DNA of 64,000 bases from Pedobacter jejuensis (lineage in GTDB: Bacteria; Bacteroidota; Bacteroidia; Sphingobacteriales; Sphingobacteriaceae). Position numbers and translations under genes: made by a program. Positions 26,640-36,018 of this stretch are shown one piece after another. Position 1 is the first letter of the stretch. The number at the start of each line of letters is the position of its first letter. The stretch is taken from contig NZ_RBEE01000004.1 of NCBI RefSeq assembly GCF_003725795.1, forward strand, positions 62,001 to 126,000. The letters run 5' to 3'. The notes under the pieces are model-generated. The model made no database searches. It worked only from the letters and a program-made list of their open reading frames with translations, and had not been told where the DNA came from.

Positions 26640-29633
26640 TTAACGTAATGAAACATTTAAACCCAGTACGAATGTTCTTGTTATTGGATAATTATTTACC
26701 CAATCGCCCGAACCTCTTGATGAGTAATTATTTTCTGGATCCCAACCTACCCAATTGGTAAATGTATGAAGGTTACGGCCGCTGGCATAAACAGTTAGGC
26801 TGCCCAAATGCAATTTATCAAGAATGTTTTGCGAGAAAACGTAGCTTAAAGTAACATCTTTAATTCTGGTGTAACTTGCATCAGATGCATATCCATAACC
26901 CAAGGTGTTGTTGTAAGATAATGCCGGACGGGTTTGGCTCATATTCTCTGGTGTCCAGTAACCAATTTCAGCAGGTGTATTTCTTCTACCTGTTTCATCA
27001 CCATACGTTAAATCCTGATTGTTTTTAGTCATGCCTTGTGCGGTTTGAATAAACACACTTAGATTAATGTTTTTGTAATGAAACGTATTGGTTAAACCAC
27101 CGGTCCATTTAGGATCTATTTGTCCTAAAATGGTTCTATCATCTGCTGTAATTTTACCGTCACCGTTTAAATCTGCAAATTTTAAGCTACCTGGCCTTGC
27201 AGTTGGATCTTGCTTAGAAACATCTTCACCTGTTTGCCAAATTCCGGTCATTTGATAATCGTAAACAACCCTGATTGGCTTACCTAAAAACCATCTGTTA
27301 CCTAAATCATCTTTGCCATCGCCATACAAATCGGTAATTTTATTTTTATTGGTTGCAAAAACTATCATAGTTTCCCAGCGGAAATCTTTTCCGGTAAAGT
27401 TTTGGGTATTTAAAGTTACCTCTAAACCTTTGTTGGTTGTTTTACCAATATTTTCAAACACATTGCTATAACCTGTAATTATCGGCAGGCTTCTTCTTAA
27501 TAATAAGCCGCTGGTTTTATTTTGATAGGCCTCTACAGTACCGGAAATCCTATTGTTTAAAATTCCAAAATCTAAACCAATATTTGCTGTTTTTGTAGTT
27601 TCCCATAATAATGAAGAGTTACCTAAATTATTAGGAACTACACCAATCGTACTAATACCATTAAATGGATAGCGTACAGATCCTTCTGTTGTAATTGTTC
27701 TGTAAACATCAACAGCCTCATTACCAGTTTTACCGTACGATAATCTTAACTTTAAATTGTTGATTAGCGTCACATTTTTCATAAAGCTTTCATTGGTAAT
27801 GTTCCAACCCACAGCAGCCGATGGAAATAAGCCATATTTTGTAGTGTTAGCACCAAATACCGATGAACCATCTCTACGGGCTGTTAAAGTCAAAAGATAA
27901 CGGCTATCATATGAATAAAATAAACGAGCCATTTGCGAATTAAGTCCGTATCTATCTCTATAAGAACCACTTGTTTGTGTTGCTCCAGCACCAATATTAT
28001 CTAAACCCAATTCATCATTAATAAAACCTACTGCACCTGCTGTCGTTTCGTTATATTTACGTTCTTGCGAACTGTATAAGGCAGTTATATCAAAATGATG
28101 TTTTTTAATATCTTTAGAATAGGTTAAAATATTTTCTAATGTGTAGCTATTTGTTGATGCATTAAAACTTCTTGCTGTACCATTTAAATCATTAGCCAAA
28201 CGGCCAATATAACTTCCTTCTCTTTTGGGTAAATAGGTGTAACCCGCATTTAACCTAAATTTTAAACCTGATAATGCACCAGGGAATTTAATTTCAGCAT
28301 ATCCATTTCCATTAAGATTTGTTGTCCTACTTAATCTTGTAGTAGTTAAGCCTAATAATGGGTTTGTGTATAGTTGCTCAGGCTCCATTGGAAAAATTTT
28401 GTATGTCCCATTTGCATTATATTCTTGTCCGTAAGGACTCATTGCAGTTGCAAACAATAAATTTGCTCTTCCACCATCATCGTTATTACTTGTTAAAAAT
28501 AAAGATGTACCAACGGTTAAGAAACTGGTTACGTTTACATCTAGATTAGACCGTAAACCAATACGTGTAAAATTGTATCCTTTTATAACACCTTTTTGGT
28601 CTAAGTAATCTCCAGAGATGAAATATTTAACCTCTGGTGTTCCACCTGAAATACTCACATTATGATCTTGGATAGTTCCTTGCTGTGTAGCTTCCTTTAC
28701 CCAATCGGTTGTTGTACCAGCATTGTAAGCTGGTAACTCGCCAATATTTGGTACCGGGCGTTGTTGCACCTGACCTGTTTGTTTCAAAAAGTCGGCATAT
28801 TTTTGTGCATATTCTGGTCCGGTACGTGGTTCTAATATATTGGCTAAATTGTCGATACCAGCATAACCGCTATAACGAATAACAGGTTTACCAGTTGTAC
28901 CTCTTTTGGTTGTAATTAAGATTACACCATTAGAACCATTTGTTCCATAAATTGCGGTAGCACTTGCATCTTTTAAAATTTCAACAGATGCGATATCGTT
29001 AGGATTAATATCATTTAAAGATCCCCCTGTTTTGCTTAATGGTACACCATCAACAACTACATAAGGGCCAGTGCCAGCGGTAATAGAGTTTTGCCCTCTG
29101 ATTAATGCACTTGGCTGAGAGCCTGGTACAGATAACGTTGTAGTAACGTTCACACCCGCAACAGCACCTTCAATCGATTGTAAAATATTGGTAACCGGCA
29201 ATTGCGATAATCTTGCTTTTGGAACGGAAACAACCGAACCGGTAACATCAGAACGTTTTTGCGTACCGTAACCAATTACAACAACATCGTTTAATGTTTT
29301 ATTTGGTTCTTCGGCAAGTGTTACATTAACCTGTGTTTGATCGCCTGCAACAACTGTTTTTGAAGTATAACCTATAAAGCTATACACCAAGGTTTCGCCT
29401 TTTGCAGCGGCAATTTTATACCTTCCGTTACCATCAGATATGGCGATTTTAGTTGTGGTTTGATTTTTAATGGTAACACCTGGGATGGGTCCACCTTTTG
29501 CATCTAATATAACACCTGTTACATCAGTATTTGCTGTTTGTGCATACAAGTGATTTGGGTTTATCTCAGCAATAAGAAATACTGCAATTAAAACCATAAT
29601 GCACCTTAATGGTGATAGTAAATTTTTTAGCAT
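26640..29633 (-). CDS. SusC/RagA-family TonB-dependent outer-membrane transporter (PUL)
   Basis: About 997 residues from the ATG at 29631-29633. An earlier in-frame start 17 codons upstream would put a polar extension before the signal peptide. Order: signal peptide ending NHLYAQ, carboxypeptidase-D-like domain (TGVILDAKGGPIPGVTIKN), TonB-box/plug start (LNDVVVIGYGTQKRSDVTGS), plug with DASATAIYGTNGSNGVILIT, and a 22-strand barrel ending in NVSLR with terminal aromatic-rich strands. It imports the glycan fragments bound by SusD. The 348-nt upstream gap should hold its promoter and contains a 21-bp-spaced direct repeat. Confidence 0.95.
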   Translation of the reverse strand: MLKNLLSPLRCIMVLIAVFLIAEINPNHLYAQTANTDVTGVILDAKGGPIPGVTIKNQTTTKIAISDGNGRYKIAAAKGETLVYSFIGYTSKTVVAGDQTQVNVTLAEEPNKTLNDVVVIGYGTQKRSDVTGSVVSVPKARLSQLPVTNILQSIEGAVAGVNVTTTLSVPGSQPSALIRGQNSITAGTGPYVVVDGVPLSKTGGSLNDINPNDIASVEILKDASATAIYGTNGSNGVILITTKRGTTGKPVIRYSGYAGIDNLANILEPRTGPEYAQKYADFLKQTGQVQQRPVPNIGELPAYNAGTTTDWVKEATQQGTIQDHNVSISGGTPEVKYFISGDYLDQKGVIKGYNFTRIGLRSNLDVNVTSFLTVGTSLFLTSNNDDGGRANLLFATAMSPYGQEYNANGTYKIFPMEPEQLYTNPLLGLTTTRLSRTTNLNGNGYAEIKFPGALSGLKFRLNAGYTYLPKREGSYIGRLANDLNGTARSFNASTNSYTLENILTYSKDIKKHHFDITALYSSQERKYNETTAGAVGFINDELGLDNIGAGATQTSGSYRDRYGLNSQMARLFYSYDSRYLLTLTARRDGSSVFGANTTKYGLFPSAAVGWNITNESFMKNVTLINNLKLRLSYGKTGNEAVDVYRTITTEGSVRYPFNGISTIGVVPNNLGNSSLLWETTKTANIGLDFGILNNRISGTVEAYQNKTSGLLLRRSLPIITGYSNVFENIGKTTNKGLEVTLNTQNFTGKDFRWETMIVFATNKNKITDLYGDGKDDLGNRWFLGKPIRVVYDYQMTGIWQTGEDVSKQDPTARPGSLKFADLNGDGKITADDRTILGQIDPKWTGGLTNTFHYKNINLSVFIQTAQGMTKNNQDLTYGDETGRRNTPAEIGYWTPENMSQTRPALSYNNTLGYGYASDASYTRIKDVTLSYVFSQNILDKLHLGSLTVYASGRNLHTFTNWVGWDPENNYSSRGSGDWVNNYPITRTFVLGLNVSLR

Positions 29634-29820
29634 AATAGTTATTTGGTTAGTTTGTTCTATAATTAGGGATTGATTTTTTATCAATCTATTTTCAAAACCT
29701 AGAAGATTTTAAAAATTTTGGCCATGAATGGCACTGTTAGTTATGGATGACTTTCTTCGCTCATAAGCTTGTTGTATAATTTGGTTAAAACAAATAACAA
29801 TAAATTATCTGCCATTGATG

Positions 29821-29851
29821 AGGGGTAATACGGTAATTAATAGGGGTATAA
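29821..29851 (-). promoter_or_regulatory. Candidate binding site for the PUL hybrid regulator upstream of susC
   Basis: Two direct copies, AGGGGTAATA (29821-29830) and AGGGGTATAA (29842-29851), start exactly 21 bp apart, two helical turns. This is the spacing expected for an AraC-type dimer. The site is ~190-220 nt upstream of the susC ATG. The 348-nt gap also has a hairpin (AAACGT/ACGTTT, ~29917-29936) that may end the upstream transcript. Confidence 0.45.
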
Positions 29852-29981
29852 TTGTTATTTTATAGTACAAATTGACATTTAAAGACAATATTGATTAATA
29901 TGTTGCAAATTTTAAACGTAAAACAGACGTTTATTTATTTAAGCAAGAAATGCTCTTCATCTTAAATTTAGATGGGTTAAA

Positions 29982-31235
29982 TTATCTTAAATCTGCACTA
30001 TGGTCGTTAGGGAAATCTTCTCCAGCCCAGATTTTTTGCGAGCTCCACTTTGCGGGAGGATTTGCCCAAAAAGGATCTGTTGATGGTAAACCCAATGGAA
30101 GAAAAATATTTGTGCAGATGTAAGGGCTGCCCTGGTTATTATAAAAATCGCCCAAATCTGGCTGTGAACCATATAAGCCAATTGTTAACCATCCATTTTT
30201 ATAAGTTGTAGGACTTTCTAAAGTCTTTTTAATTACTGCAGTTAATGCACAACGAACTTGCTCAGGACTAAGCTGTTTTGGTAAAGCCTTTCTTAAAGCC
30301 ATATCTGCCAAATGATGAAACGCACCACCGCGATATACAATTGAACGACCAGTTGCCGGGTAAGTTCCATCCGTATTGATTAAGCGCTCCTGGATAATTG
30401 CATAACGCTCATTGCGTTTTCTGATTTTTTCGAACAGGTTGTTATAATCTTTGGTTTTGCTCCCTATAATCGCAGCTATGCCAGCCAAATATGGATGAAT
30501 TACATAACTATTGTAGTAATCAAATGCATAAGTGCTGCCATCTTTATACATGCCATCGCCAACATACCATTGTTCCATTTGTTGCATGGCGTAATCAACA
30601 CGCATAGGATCCCAGGTGTAGCCAAACTTTGCCAGGAATGCTTCATTCATTGCAGAAAACAATAACCAATTGCTAAATACTGGTTTAAATTTTCTGGTTG
30701 TAACGATAGATTTCATCATGAGCTCCTGATTTTTTTTATCCAAATTTTCCCAAAGCCATGGTGCACGAATAAATGCCAACGCAACATAAGAGGCATCTAC
30801 CAACTGCTGACCGCCAATATCATAGTTCATAAAATCTTTGGCGTTCGAATCCAACGAATTTTTTAAACCTTGAATTACCCACTGTCTGTATTGATTTCTT
30901 AAGGCAACTTCAGCAGCATCTCCACCTTCTAACTGTAGCCAGGGTGCAATTCCGCTTAAAACCCGACCTAAAACCTCAACATACTGAACTTTAATTCTAT
31001 GCTCTTTGTTATCAATATGGATTGATGTAACCTTTGGCATATTTATGCGTAGACTATCTTTTGCGAGATTATACAAAACGGGTTTCACCATTTTATCCAT
31101 CTGTTGCAGCCAGAATTGCCTATCGCTTAAAACTGCTGTCTTTTTATTGGTTTTCTTTTGCTGAGCAAATCCAAATATTGAACAGCATGCAAGCATCAAT
31201 ACGGTAAGCGATAATTTTTTTATAGGGATATTCAT
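29982..31235 (-). CDS. Secreted DUF2264 protein, probable glycosidase (possible beta-glucuronidase)
   Basis: 417 residues with signal peptide (ends FGFAQQ). It matches DUF2264: RQFWLQQMDKMVKPVLYNLA, VLGRVLSGIAPWLQLEGGD, FSNWLLFSAMNEAFLAKFG, GDGMYKDGSTYAFDYYNSYVIHP. These are the helical hairpins of an (alpha/alpha)6 barrel, the same fold class as GH105. My recollection, unchecked, is that part of DUF2264 has been reclassified as GH154 beta-glucuronidases found in arabinogalactan loci. That would fit removal of glucuronic acid from galactan side chains here. It follows GH105 by 16 nt in the same operon. Confidence 0.82.
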   Translation of the reverse strand: MNIPIKKLSLTVLMLACCSIFGFAQQKKTNKKTAVLSDRQFWLQQMDKMVKPVLYNLAKDSLRINMPKVTSIHIDNKEHRIKVQYVEVLGRVLSGIAPWLQLEGGDAAEVALRNQYRQWVIQGLKNSLDSNAKDFMNYDIGGQQLVDASYVALAFIRAPWLWENLDKKNQELMMKSIVTTRKFKPVFSNWLLFSAMNEAFLAKFGYTWDPMRVDYAMQQMEQWYVGDGMYKDGSTYAFDYYNSYVIHPYLAGIAAIIGSKTKDYNNLFEKIRKRNERYAIIQERLINTDGTYPATGRSIVYRGGAFHHLADMALRKALPKQLSPEQVRCALTAVIKKTLESPTTYKNGWLTIGLYGSQPDLGDFYNNQGSPYICTNIFLPLGLPSTDPFWANPPAKWSSQKIWAGEDFPNDHSADLR

Positions 31236-31251
31236 GAGTATTTTAGTTCGG

Positions 31252-32376
31252 TTATTTTTTTAAGTATCTGTACATTTCGCAGTTGGCCAAAAGAAAAGCA
31301 CCAACGCCAAAGTTTGCAGTTGAGTTGGCATCTACAATTTGTCCGGGAATTGCCTTTTCTCCAATCGGTTGAACGTAGCCAATCTTTCCATTATCTTGTA
31401 GAGCTGTTTTTGTTAGGTAATTCCAACCTTTTAATGCAGCTGGTAAATAGGTTTTTTTATCTAAGTAGCCATTGTTTATTCCCCATAACAATCCGTAGGT
31501 AAAGAACGCAGTTCCGCTGGTTTCACGGCCCGGAGCATGCTCAGCATCTAGCATACTGCGTGTCCAGTAACCTTCTTGCTGTTGGCTTTTTAAAATGGCA
31601 TCGGCCATGCCTTTGTATTTTGCTAAGTACTCACTTCTGTGCTTATCCGATTTTGGTAAATCTTTAAGCACTTTGGCTAAACCAGCAAATACCCAACCAT
31701 CGCCTCGGGCCCAAAAATCTTTCTTCCCGTTTGTGCTTTTGTGTTGAGGATAAACGTATTTAGCATCACGATAGTAAAGCTTTGCTTCCGCATCGTACAT
31801 AATGCTGTTCGCATAGGTAAAATATTCATAAAGCTTATCCAAATACAAAGTGTTGCCAGTGGTTTTGTACAATTTTGTCATAACCGGCATTACCATGTAC
31901 AAACCATCCGCCCACCACCAATAATCGTTTTGCGGTGTACTCATTTCATATTCCATCACTTCTTTTGCCCTGGCAATTTTATACGGTTCGGGTTTTAAAT
32001 GGTATAAATCGATGTAAGTTTGAAAGCATATTTGCCAATCGCCAAATAAAACGTGTTCATCTGTTTCGCCATATTTATATTTCCATACACTTCTATCGGT
32101 CGATTTTGCACCCATCCATTGGTTATGAATCGCCCAGTCTTCTGAATATTTGCGATACGTTTCATTTTTTGTTAAAGCCACTACTTCCATATTTCCGGTA
32201 TGATAAGCTGCGTTATCCCAAAAAGAGCGCACTTGGGGTTTATTATTAGCTTGCCAATAGGTATTCGCTTTATCAATAATGTTAAGCACTTCTTTTTTTG
32301 ATGGCAGTTTTTGAGCGTTCGATACAAGCGCTACAAAAAGTAACATCAAAAAGCTGAGGTAGGATTTCATCTTCAT
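31252..32376 (-). CDS. GH105 unsaturated glucuronyl/galacturonyl hydrolase
   Basis: 374 residues with signal peptide (ends VSNAQ). (Alpha/alpha)6-barrel of GH88/GH105: FGDWQICFQTYIDLY, catalytic Asp157 in WWWADGLYMVMP, WARGDGWVFAGLAKVLKDLP, GYWTRSMLDAEHAPGRETSGT and GYVQPIGEKAIPGQ. Members remove delta-4,5-unsaturated uronic acids left by polysaccharide lyases, through hydration of the double bond. Its presence implies that a lyase acts in the same pathway. The only candidate in the locus is the BNR_4 propeller protein two genes upstream. The start overlaps the preceding GH43 stop by 4 nt (ATGA). Confidence 0.9.
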   Translation of the reverse strand: MKMKSYLSFLMLLFVALVSNAQKLPSKKEVLNIIDKANTYWQANNKPQVRSFWDNAAYHTGNMEVVALTKNETYRKYSEDWAIHNQWMGAKSTDRSVWKYKYGETDEHVLFGDWQICFQTYIDLYHLKPEPYKIARAKEVMEYEMSTPQNDYWWWADGLYMVMPVMTKLYKTTGNTLYLDKLYEYFTYANSIMYDAEAKLYYRDAKYVYPQHKSTNGKKDFWARGDGWVFAGLAKVLKDLPKSDKHRSEYLAKYKGMADAILKSQQQEGYWTRSMLDAEHAPGRETSGTAFFTYGLLWGINNGYLDKKTYLPAALKGWNYLTKTALQDNGKIGYVQPIGEKAIPGQIVDANSTANFGVGAFLLANCEMYRYLKK

Positions 32377-34544
32377 TTAGTTATTGGTGTTATTCCGGTA
32401 ATTGTTGGTATAATTTTTTTGATGCTTCCATCTGCATTGAATTCTAATTTATCGATGCAAACTTCTCTATTAAAACCCGCAGCACGGCCCATTGTAATTC
32501 CATTAGGACGCGTAAAACGGTGGTAAATCATGTACCATTCATCTTTGTCTGGTACCTGAATCACACTATTATGTCCTGTTCCATAAATACCATTATCCAC
32601 ATCTTTTACTAAAATCAGATTGTTATTGGGGATGGTAATTTTACCGGTTGGCGAATCAGAATAGCCATATCTAACGCGATAATTTTCGCTTCTTGTATCA
32701 TCTTCCGACCATAAAAAGTAATATTTTCCATTGCGATAAAAAACCTCTGTTCCTTCTCTAAAATCTTTATTTGGGGTAATGATTTTGATAGCATTGGTAT
32801 CGATGGAAATCATATCCGCATTGAGTGGTGCAACGGCCATGTAACCATTGCCCCAATACAAATAACTTTTATTGGTTTTTGGGTCGGTAAAAACATCAGG
32901 ATCTATCTCTTGCCCACCTTTTATGCCAGCAGGCTTAGAGGCGATTAATGCTTTTCCACTATCTTTAAACGGACCAGTAGGATTATCAGCTACAGCAACA
33001 CCTATTTTCTGTGCAGCGGTAAAGTAGTAGAAATATTTATACGTACCATTTATTTTTCGCTCGGTAATGGTTGGCGCCCAGGCGTTTCGTTTTCCCCAAC
33101 TAACATCTTTAACCAAATCTAAAATTACACCTTCATCTTTCCAGTTAACCAAATCTGGTGATGAAAATGTTTTAAAGTAAGTCCCACTCCAACTCGTAAA
33201 TCCATCGCTGGTTGGGTATAAATAATACTTTTTCGTTTTGTTAGCATACAATATTTCCGGGTCTGCATAAAAACCTGTTAATACCGGATTATTATTTACA
33301 GCGGCATGTACCTCATAAACTACACTTGGTTGTCCGGTAATTGAAACCGTTATTTTCTGTGGACCTTTTGTAAAATCTAACTTCCCTTTCGGGCTAATTA
33401 CTACTCCAGGAAAGGCGGCAAACTCTGGGTCGAAGCTTTTTAAATTTGTACCATAACTTACAGGCAGGAATAATTTTTTATTAACACTATCTACAACGAT
33501 ATTATTCTTTTTGATGAATGTAGATTGTGCAGATTTAAATACCGATTTAGCATTGTACCACTTGGCAACCAAGCGTTCCATTTCCGAACCAGTAATTGGC
33601 AATACTGTTCCATGCCTTGGATGAAAATCCATTGAAACCTCATTATCAACAACTTTAAAGGTTTCTAAATCTTTGCTTTTTGTAAATTGATATTTCCCTT
33701 TCATATACACATCGTACATCAGAATGTAATCGTCACTGTTGTTTAACTTAAAAACACCTGCTCCTTCTACCGCATCTGTTGTTTGCTGCAAATATTTATC
33801 CTGCAAAACATAACCTTTTGTTAATTCATTCGATACGGCTTTTTTTATGCCATTACCATTGCCTTCGGTTTTAAAAAACAAGTTGTATTTTCCGTTCTGA
33901 TAAATGATATCGCCATCAATACAAGAACCATTAGTCGGACTAAAAAACAATTGTTTTGGTTCGGTTTCTAAATCAGTAAAATCGGCGTTTGCGTAAGCAT
34001 AATAGATTTTATCTGGGTCTTTTCCATGTTTCATAGACCAATACACCATATATTTTTTCTGCTTGCTATCGTAAATGGTTTGCGGCGCCCAAACCCGAAG
34101 CAAATTCTCGTTATTAGGAAATCGGTTTTGAATGTTAATAACAGAGGAAGTCCAGTTTATTAAATCGGTTGATTTTAACAACACCATCGCCCGATTAGAA
34201 TCCCATCCTTTGGCCGAAACCATATCCGTAACCACCATATAAAATGTTTTTCCATCAACACCACGCAAAATATGCGGATCGCGAACACCACCTGTAGAGC
34301 TTATTTTTTCGGAAGAAATAATGGCTTCATCATTATTTAGAGCATTAAAAGAGTATCCATTTTTGCTTATGGCATAATGTATTGCTTCTTCTTTTTTATC
34401 ATTTCCGGTGAAATAAACAAAAAGATAGCCTGAGTTTTTTTCGGTATTGCTTGCTGCTTTTTGAGCAAAAGATTGAAACGAAAAAAGGCAAACAAGCAAA
34501 GTAAATATGTAATTCGGATGCTTTTGTATGGTTGGTCTATTCAT
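32373..34544 (-). CDS. Tandem double-GH43 protein
   Basis: 723 residues with signal peptide (ends SFQSFAQ). Two complete GH43 propellers in one chain. Domain 1 (~35-345) has GGVRDPHILRG (Asp89 as base) and a probable acid Glu in AVEGAGVFKLNNSDD. A short sandwich-like linker (~345-415, VSITGQPSVVYEVHA) follows. Domain 2 (~415-715) has GFYADPEILY (base), EIDPDVFTDPKTNKSYLYWG and acid Glu in REGTEVFYRNGKYYFLW. Both look catalytically intact. Likely two different linkages, probably arabinofuranose and galactose or xylose, removed by one secreted enzyme. Overlaps its neighbours on both sides (8 nt and 4 nt), so tightly coupled. Confidence 0.88.
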   Translation of the reverse strand: MNRPTIQKHPNYIFTLLVCLFSFQSFAQKAASNTEKNSGYLFVYFTGNDKKEEAIHYAISKNGYSFNALNNDEAIISSEKISSTGGVRDPHILRGVDGKTFYMVVTDMVSAKGWDSNRAMVLLKSTDLINWTSSVINIQNRFPNNENLLRVWAPQTIYDSKQKKYMVYWSMKHGKDPDKIYYAYANADFTDLETEPKQLFFSPTNGSCIDGDIIYQNGKYNLFFKTEGNGNGIKKAVSNELTKGYVLQDKYLQQTTDAVEGAGVFKLNNSDDYILMYDVYMKGKYQFTKSKDLETFKVVDNEVSMDFHPRHGTVLPITGSEMERLVAKWYNAKSVFKSAQSTFIKKNNIVVDSVNKKLFLPVSYGTNLKSFDPEFAAFPGVVISPKGKLDFTKGPQKITVSITGQPSVVYEVHAAVNNNPVLTGFYADPEILYANKTKKYYLYPTSDGFTSWSGTYFKTFSSPDLVNWKDEGVILDLVKDVSWGKRNAWAPTITERKINGTYKYFYYFTAAQKIGVAVADNPTGPFKDSGKALIASKPAGIKGGQEIDPDVFTDPKTNKSYLYWGNGYMAVAPLNADMISIDTNAIKIITPNKDFREGTEVFYRNGKYYFLWSEDDTRSENYRVRYGYSDSPTGKITIPNNNLILVKDVDNGIYGTGHNSVIQVPDKDEWYMIYHRFTRPNGITMGRAAGFNREVCIDKLEFNADGSIKKIIPTITGITPITK

Positions 34545-36006
34545 GTAACTTTATCAATTTTGGATTCCATTGTAACACTTTAACTGCCGTAGGTTTTGAT
34601 GCTGCTTTTCCTTCACCATCAATTTGAATTACATTTTGAAGGTAAAGGTTTAATATGGTTTTATTTTTCCATAGTTCGGTGTCGTAACTCGGTTCCCAAT
34701 CACCTACGCTTTCTGTTGTAAAATCTTTAATTTGCCATTTATTTGATGTGATGTCCTGATTTATAGCGATTGATGCTTTGTTTCCCCGCTCGGCATCTCT
34801 AAAAATTATACCCGCAGCAAAACGATTTTTGTTGGGCCAAACGATAATTTGCGGTCGTGAGATTGGAATTTTTTTAGTGCCACCGCCGCTTAAACTAAAA
34901 GGAGTTTTTCGGAAGGATAAATTGTTTACTTTCCAGTTATTTCCATCATTAAAAACAATATGGTATTGAGGAATTGAATCTTGATTTTCCCGCCAATAAC
35001 CAGCTATAAAAACTTTTCCATTGGCATCGGCATACATCGATGTTTGATTAATCAACTCACTTTTTTGTGGAATTTTTAAAGCGTATTCTGCGTTAGATTC
35101 TACTATTGGCAAGTTATACTTTTCTCCTGTTGATTTTTGCCAGGTTATGCCACCATCTAACGATTTTGCATAACATAAATCATGATTGCTGGCTACATCC
35201 GGACTTTCTCTCCAAACCCATGATAGATGTATTGCACCTTTGGTATCGATTGCAACCTGCCAATATGCGTTTCGTTTCCCTTCACCGTCAATCATTCCAT
35301 CCTGAATGCGCTGCCACGATTTGCTTTTGACAGCATAACGGTTTATCATTAAATTTCCGTTTCCAGAACCTCCATCGCGATAAAAGAAAAGTAAATCTCC
35401 GGCAGGAAGTTTATAAAATTCGGGATAACTGACCTTGCCTTCTTTATCGCCAACCATCACTAATTTTTCGCCTAATGTAAGCGAACCCGGAGAAATCCCT
35501 TTGGCATAATTTAACGAATTATTGTGCTGACCCCATGCTACATGCAAAAAACCAGAACCATCAATAATTATACTTATCGATTTATGCGCATCAGTAGCAT
35601 CACCTTTATACTGTGTTTTGTTTATGCTCCAATTATTCGAGCCGCTTTTCCTCTTAGCCAAAACAACAAATTGTTCTGAATCATAATATGCGGCATATTG
35701 ATAATTATTAAAAGTTACGAGAGAATTTTTTCTGAAAATAACCGCATTTACCGAATTATTGGCCCATCCGTTTTCGGCTATTGTACTAATTGAAATTTCT
35801 TGCGCTTTTAAAAAACTCGGGAAAAGGAAAAATAATGATGAACATAAAATCAGCCTAATGGCAATCGTTCTCTTGAAATTTTGGTTAGTCAACTTTGTAT
35901 ATTTGGTTAGCCGAAGTACCGAATTTAACCAATTTTGTATAGGGGGTGAAATCATATTTAAAAGGGGGCTTTTTGAGATTAAGACAGGTCTAATCGCACA
36001 ATACAC
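34537..36006 (-). CDS. BNR_4 seven-bladed propeller protein, candidate rhamnosyl-glucuronate lyase or rhamnosidase
   Basis: 489 residues as drawn. The PF15892-type pattern is clear: NSVNAVIFRKNSLVTFNNYQ, YAAYYDSEQFVVLAKRK, DAHKSISIIIDGSGFLHVAWGQH, KVSYPEFYKLPAGDLLFFYRDG, KRNAYWQVAIDTKGAIHLSWVW. This fold covers polysaccharide lyases (PL24/25-like) and, as I recall, the GH145 rhamnosidases acting on rhamnose-alpha-1,4-glucuronate caps of arabinogalactan. Adjacent GH105 and rhaM support either activity. The start is uncertain: 36006 uses GTG and adds an odd N-terminus; ATG at 35955 is also long; TTG at 35892 gives a clean signal peptide (RTIAIRLILCSSLFFLFPSF then LKAQ). Confidence 0.8.
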   Translation of the reverse strand: MYCAIRPVLISKSPLLNMISPPIQNWLNSVLRLTKYTKLTNQNFKRTIAIRLILCSSLFFLFPSFLKAQEISISTIAENGWANNSVNAVIFRKNSLVTFNNYQYAAYYDSEQFVVLAKRKSGSNNWSINKTQYKGDATDAHKSISIIIDGSGFLHVAWGQHNNSLNYAKGISPGSLTLGEKLVMVGDKEGKVSYPEFYKLPAGDLLFFYRDGGSGNGNLMINRYAVKSKSWQRIQDGMIDGEGKRNAYWQVAIDTKGAIHLSWVWRESPDVASNHDLCYAKSLDGGITWQKSTGEKYNLPIVESNAEYALKIPQKSELINQTSMYADANGKVFIAGYWRENQDSIPQYHIVFNDGNNWKVNNLSFRKTPFSLSGGGTKKIPISRPQIIVWPNKNRFAAGIIFRDAERGNKASIAINQDITSNKWQIKDFTTESVGDWEPSYDTELWKNKTILNLYLQNVIQIDGEGKAASKPTAVKVLQWNPKLIKLHE

Positions 36007-36018
36007 TTGAAATCACAT

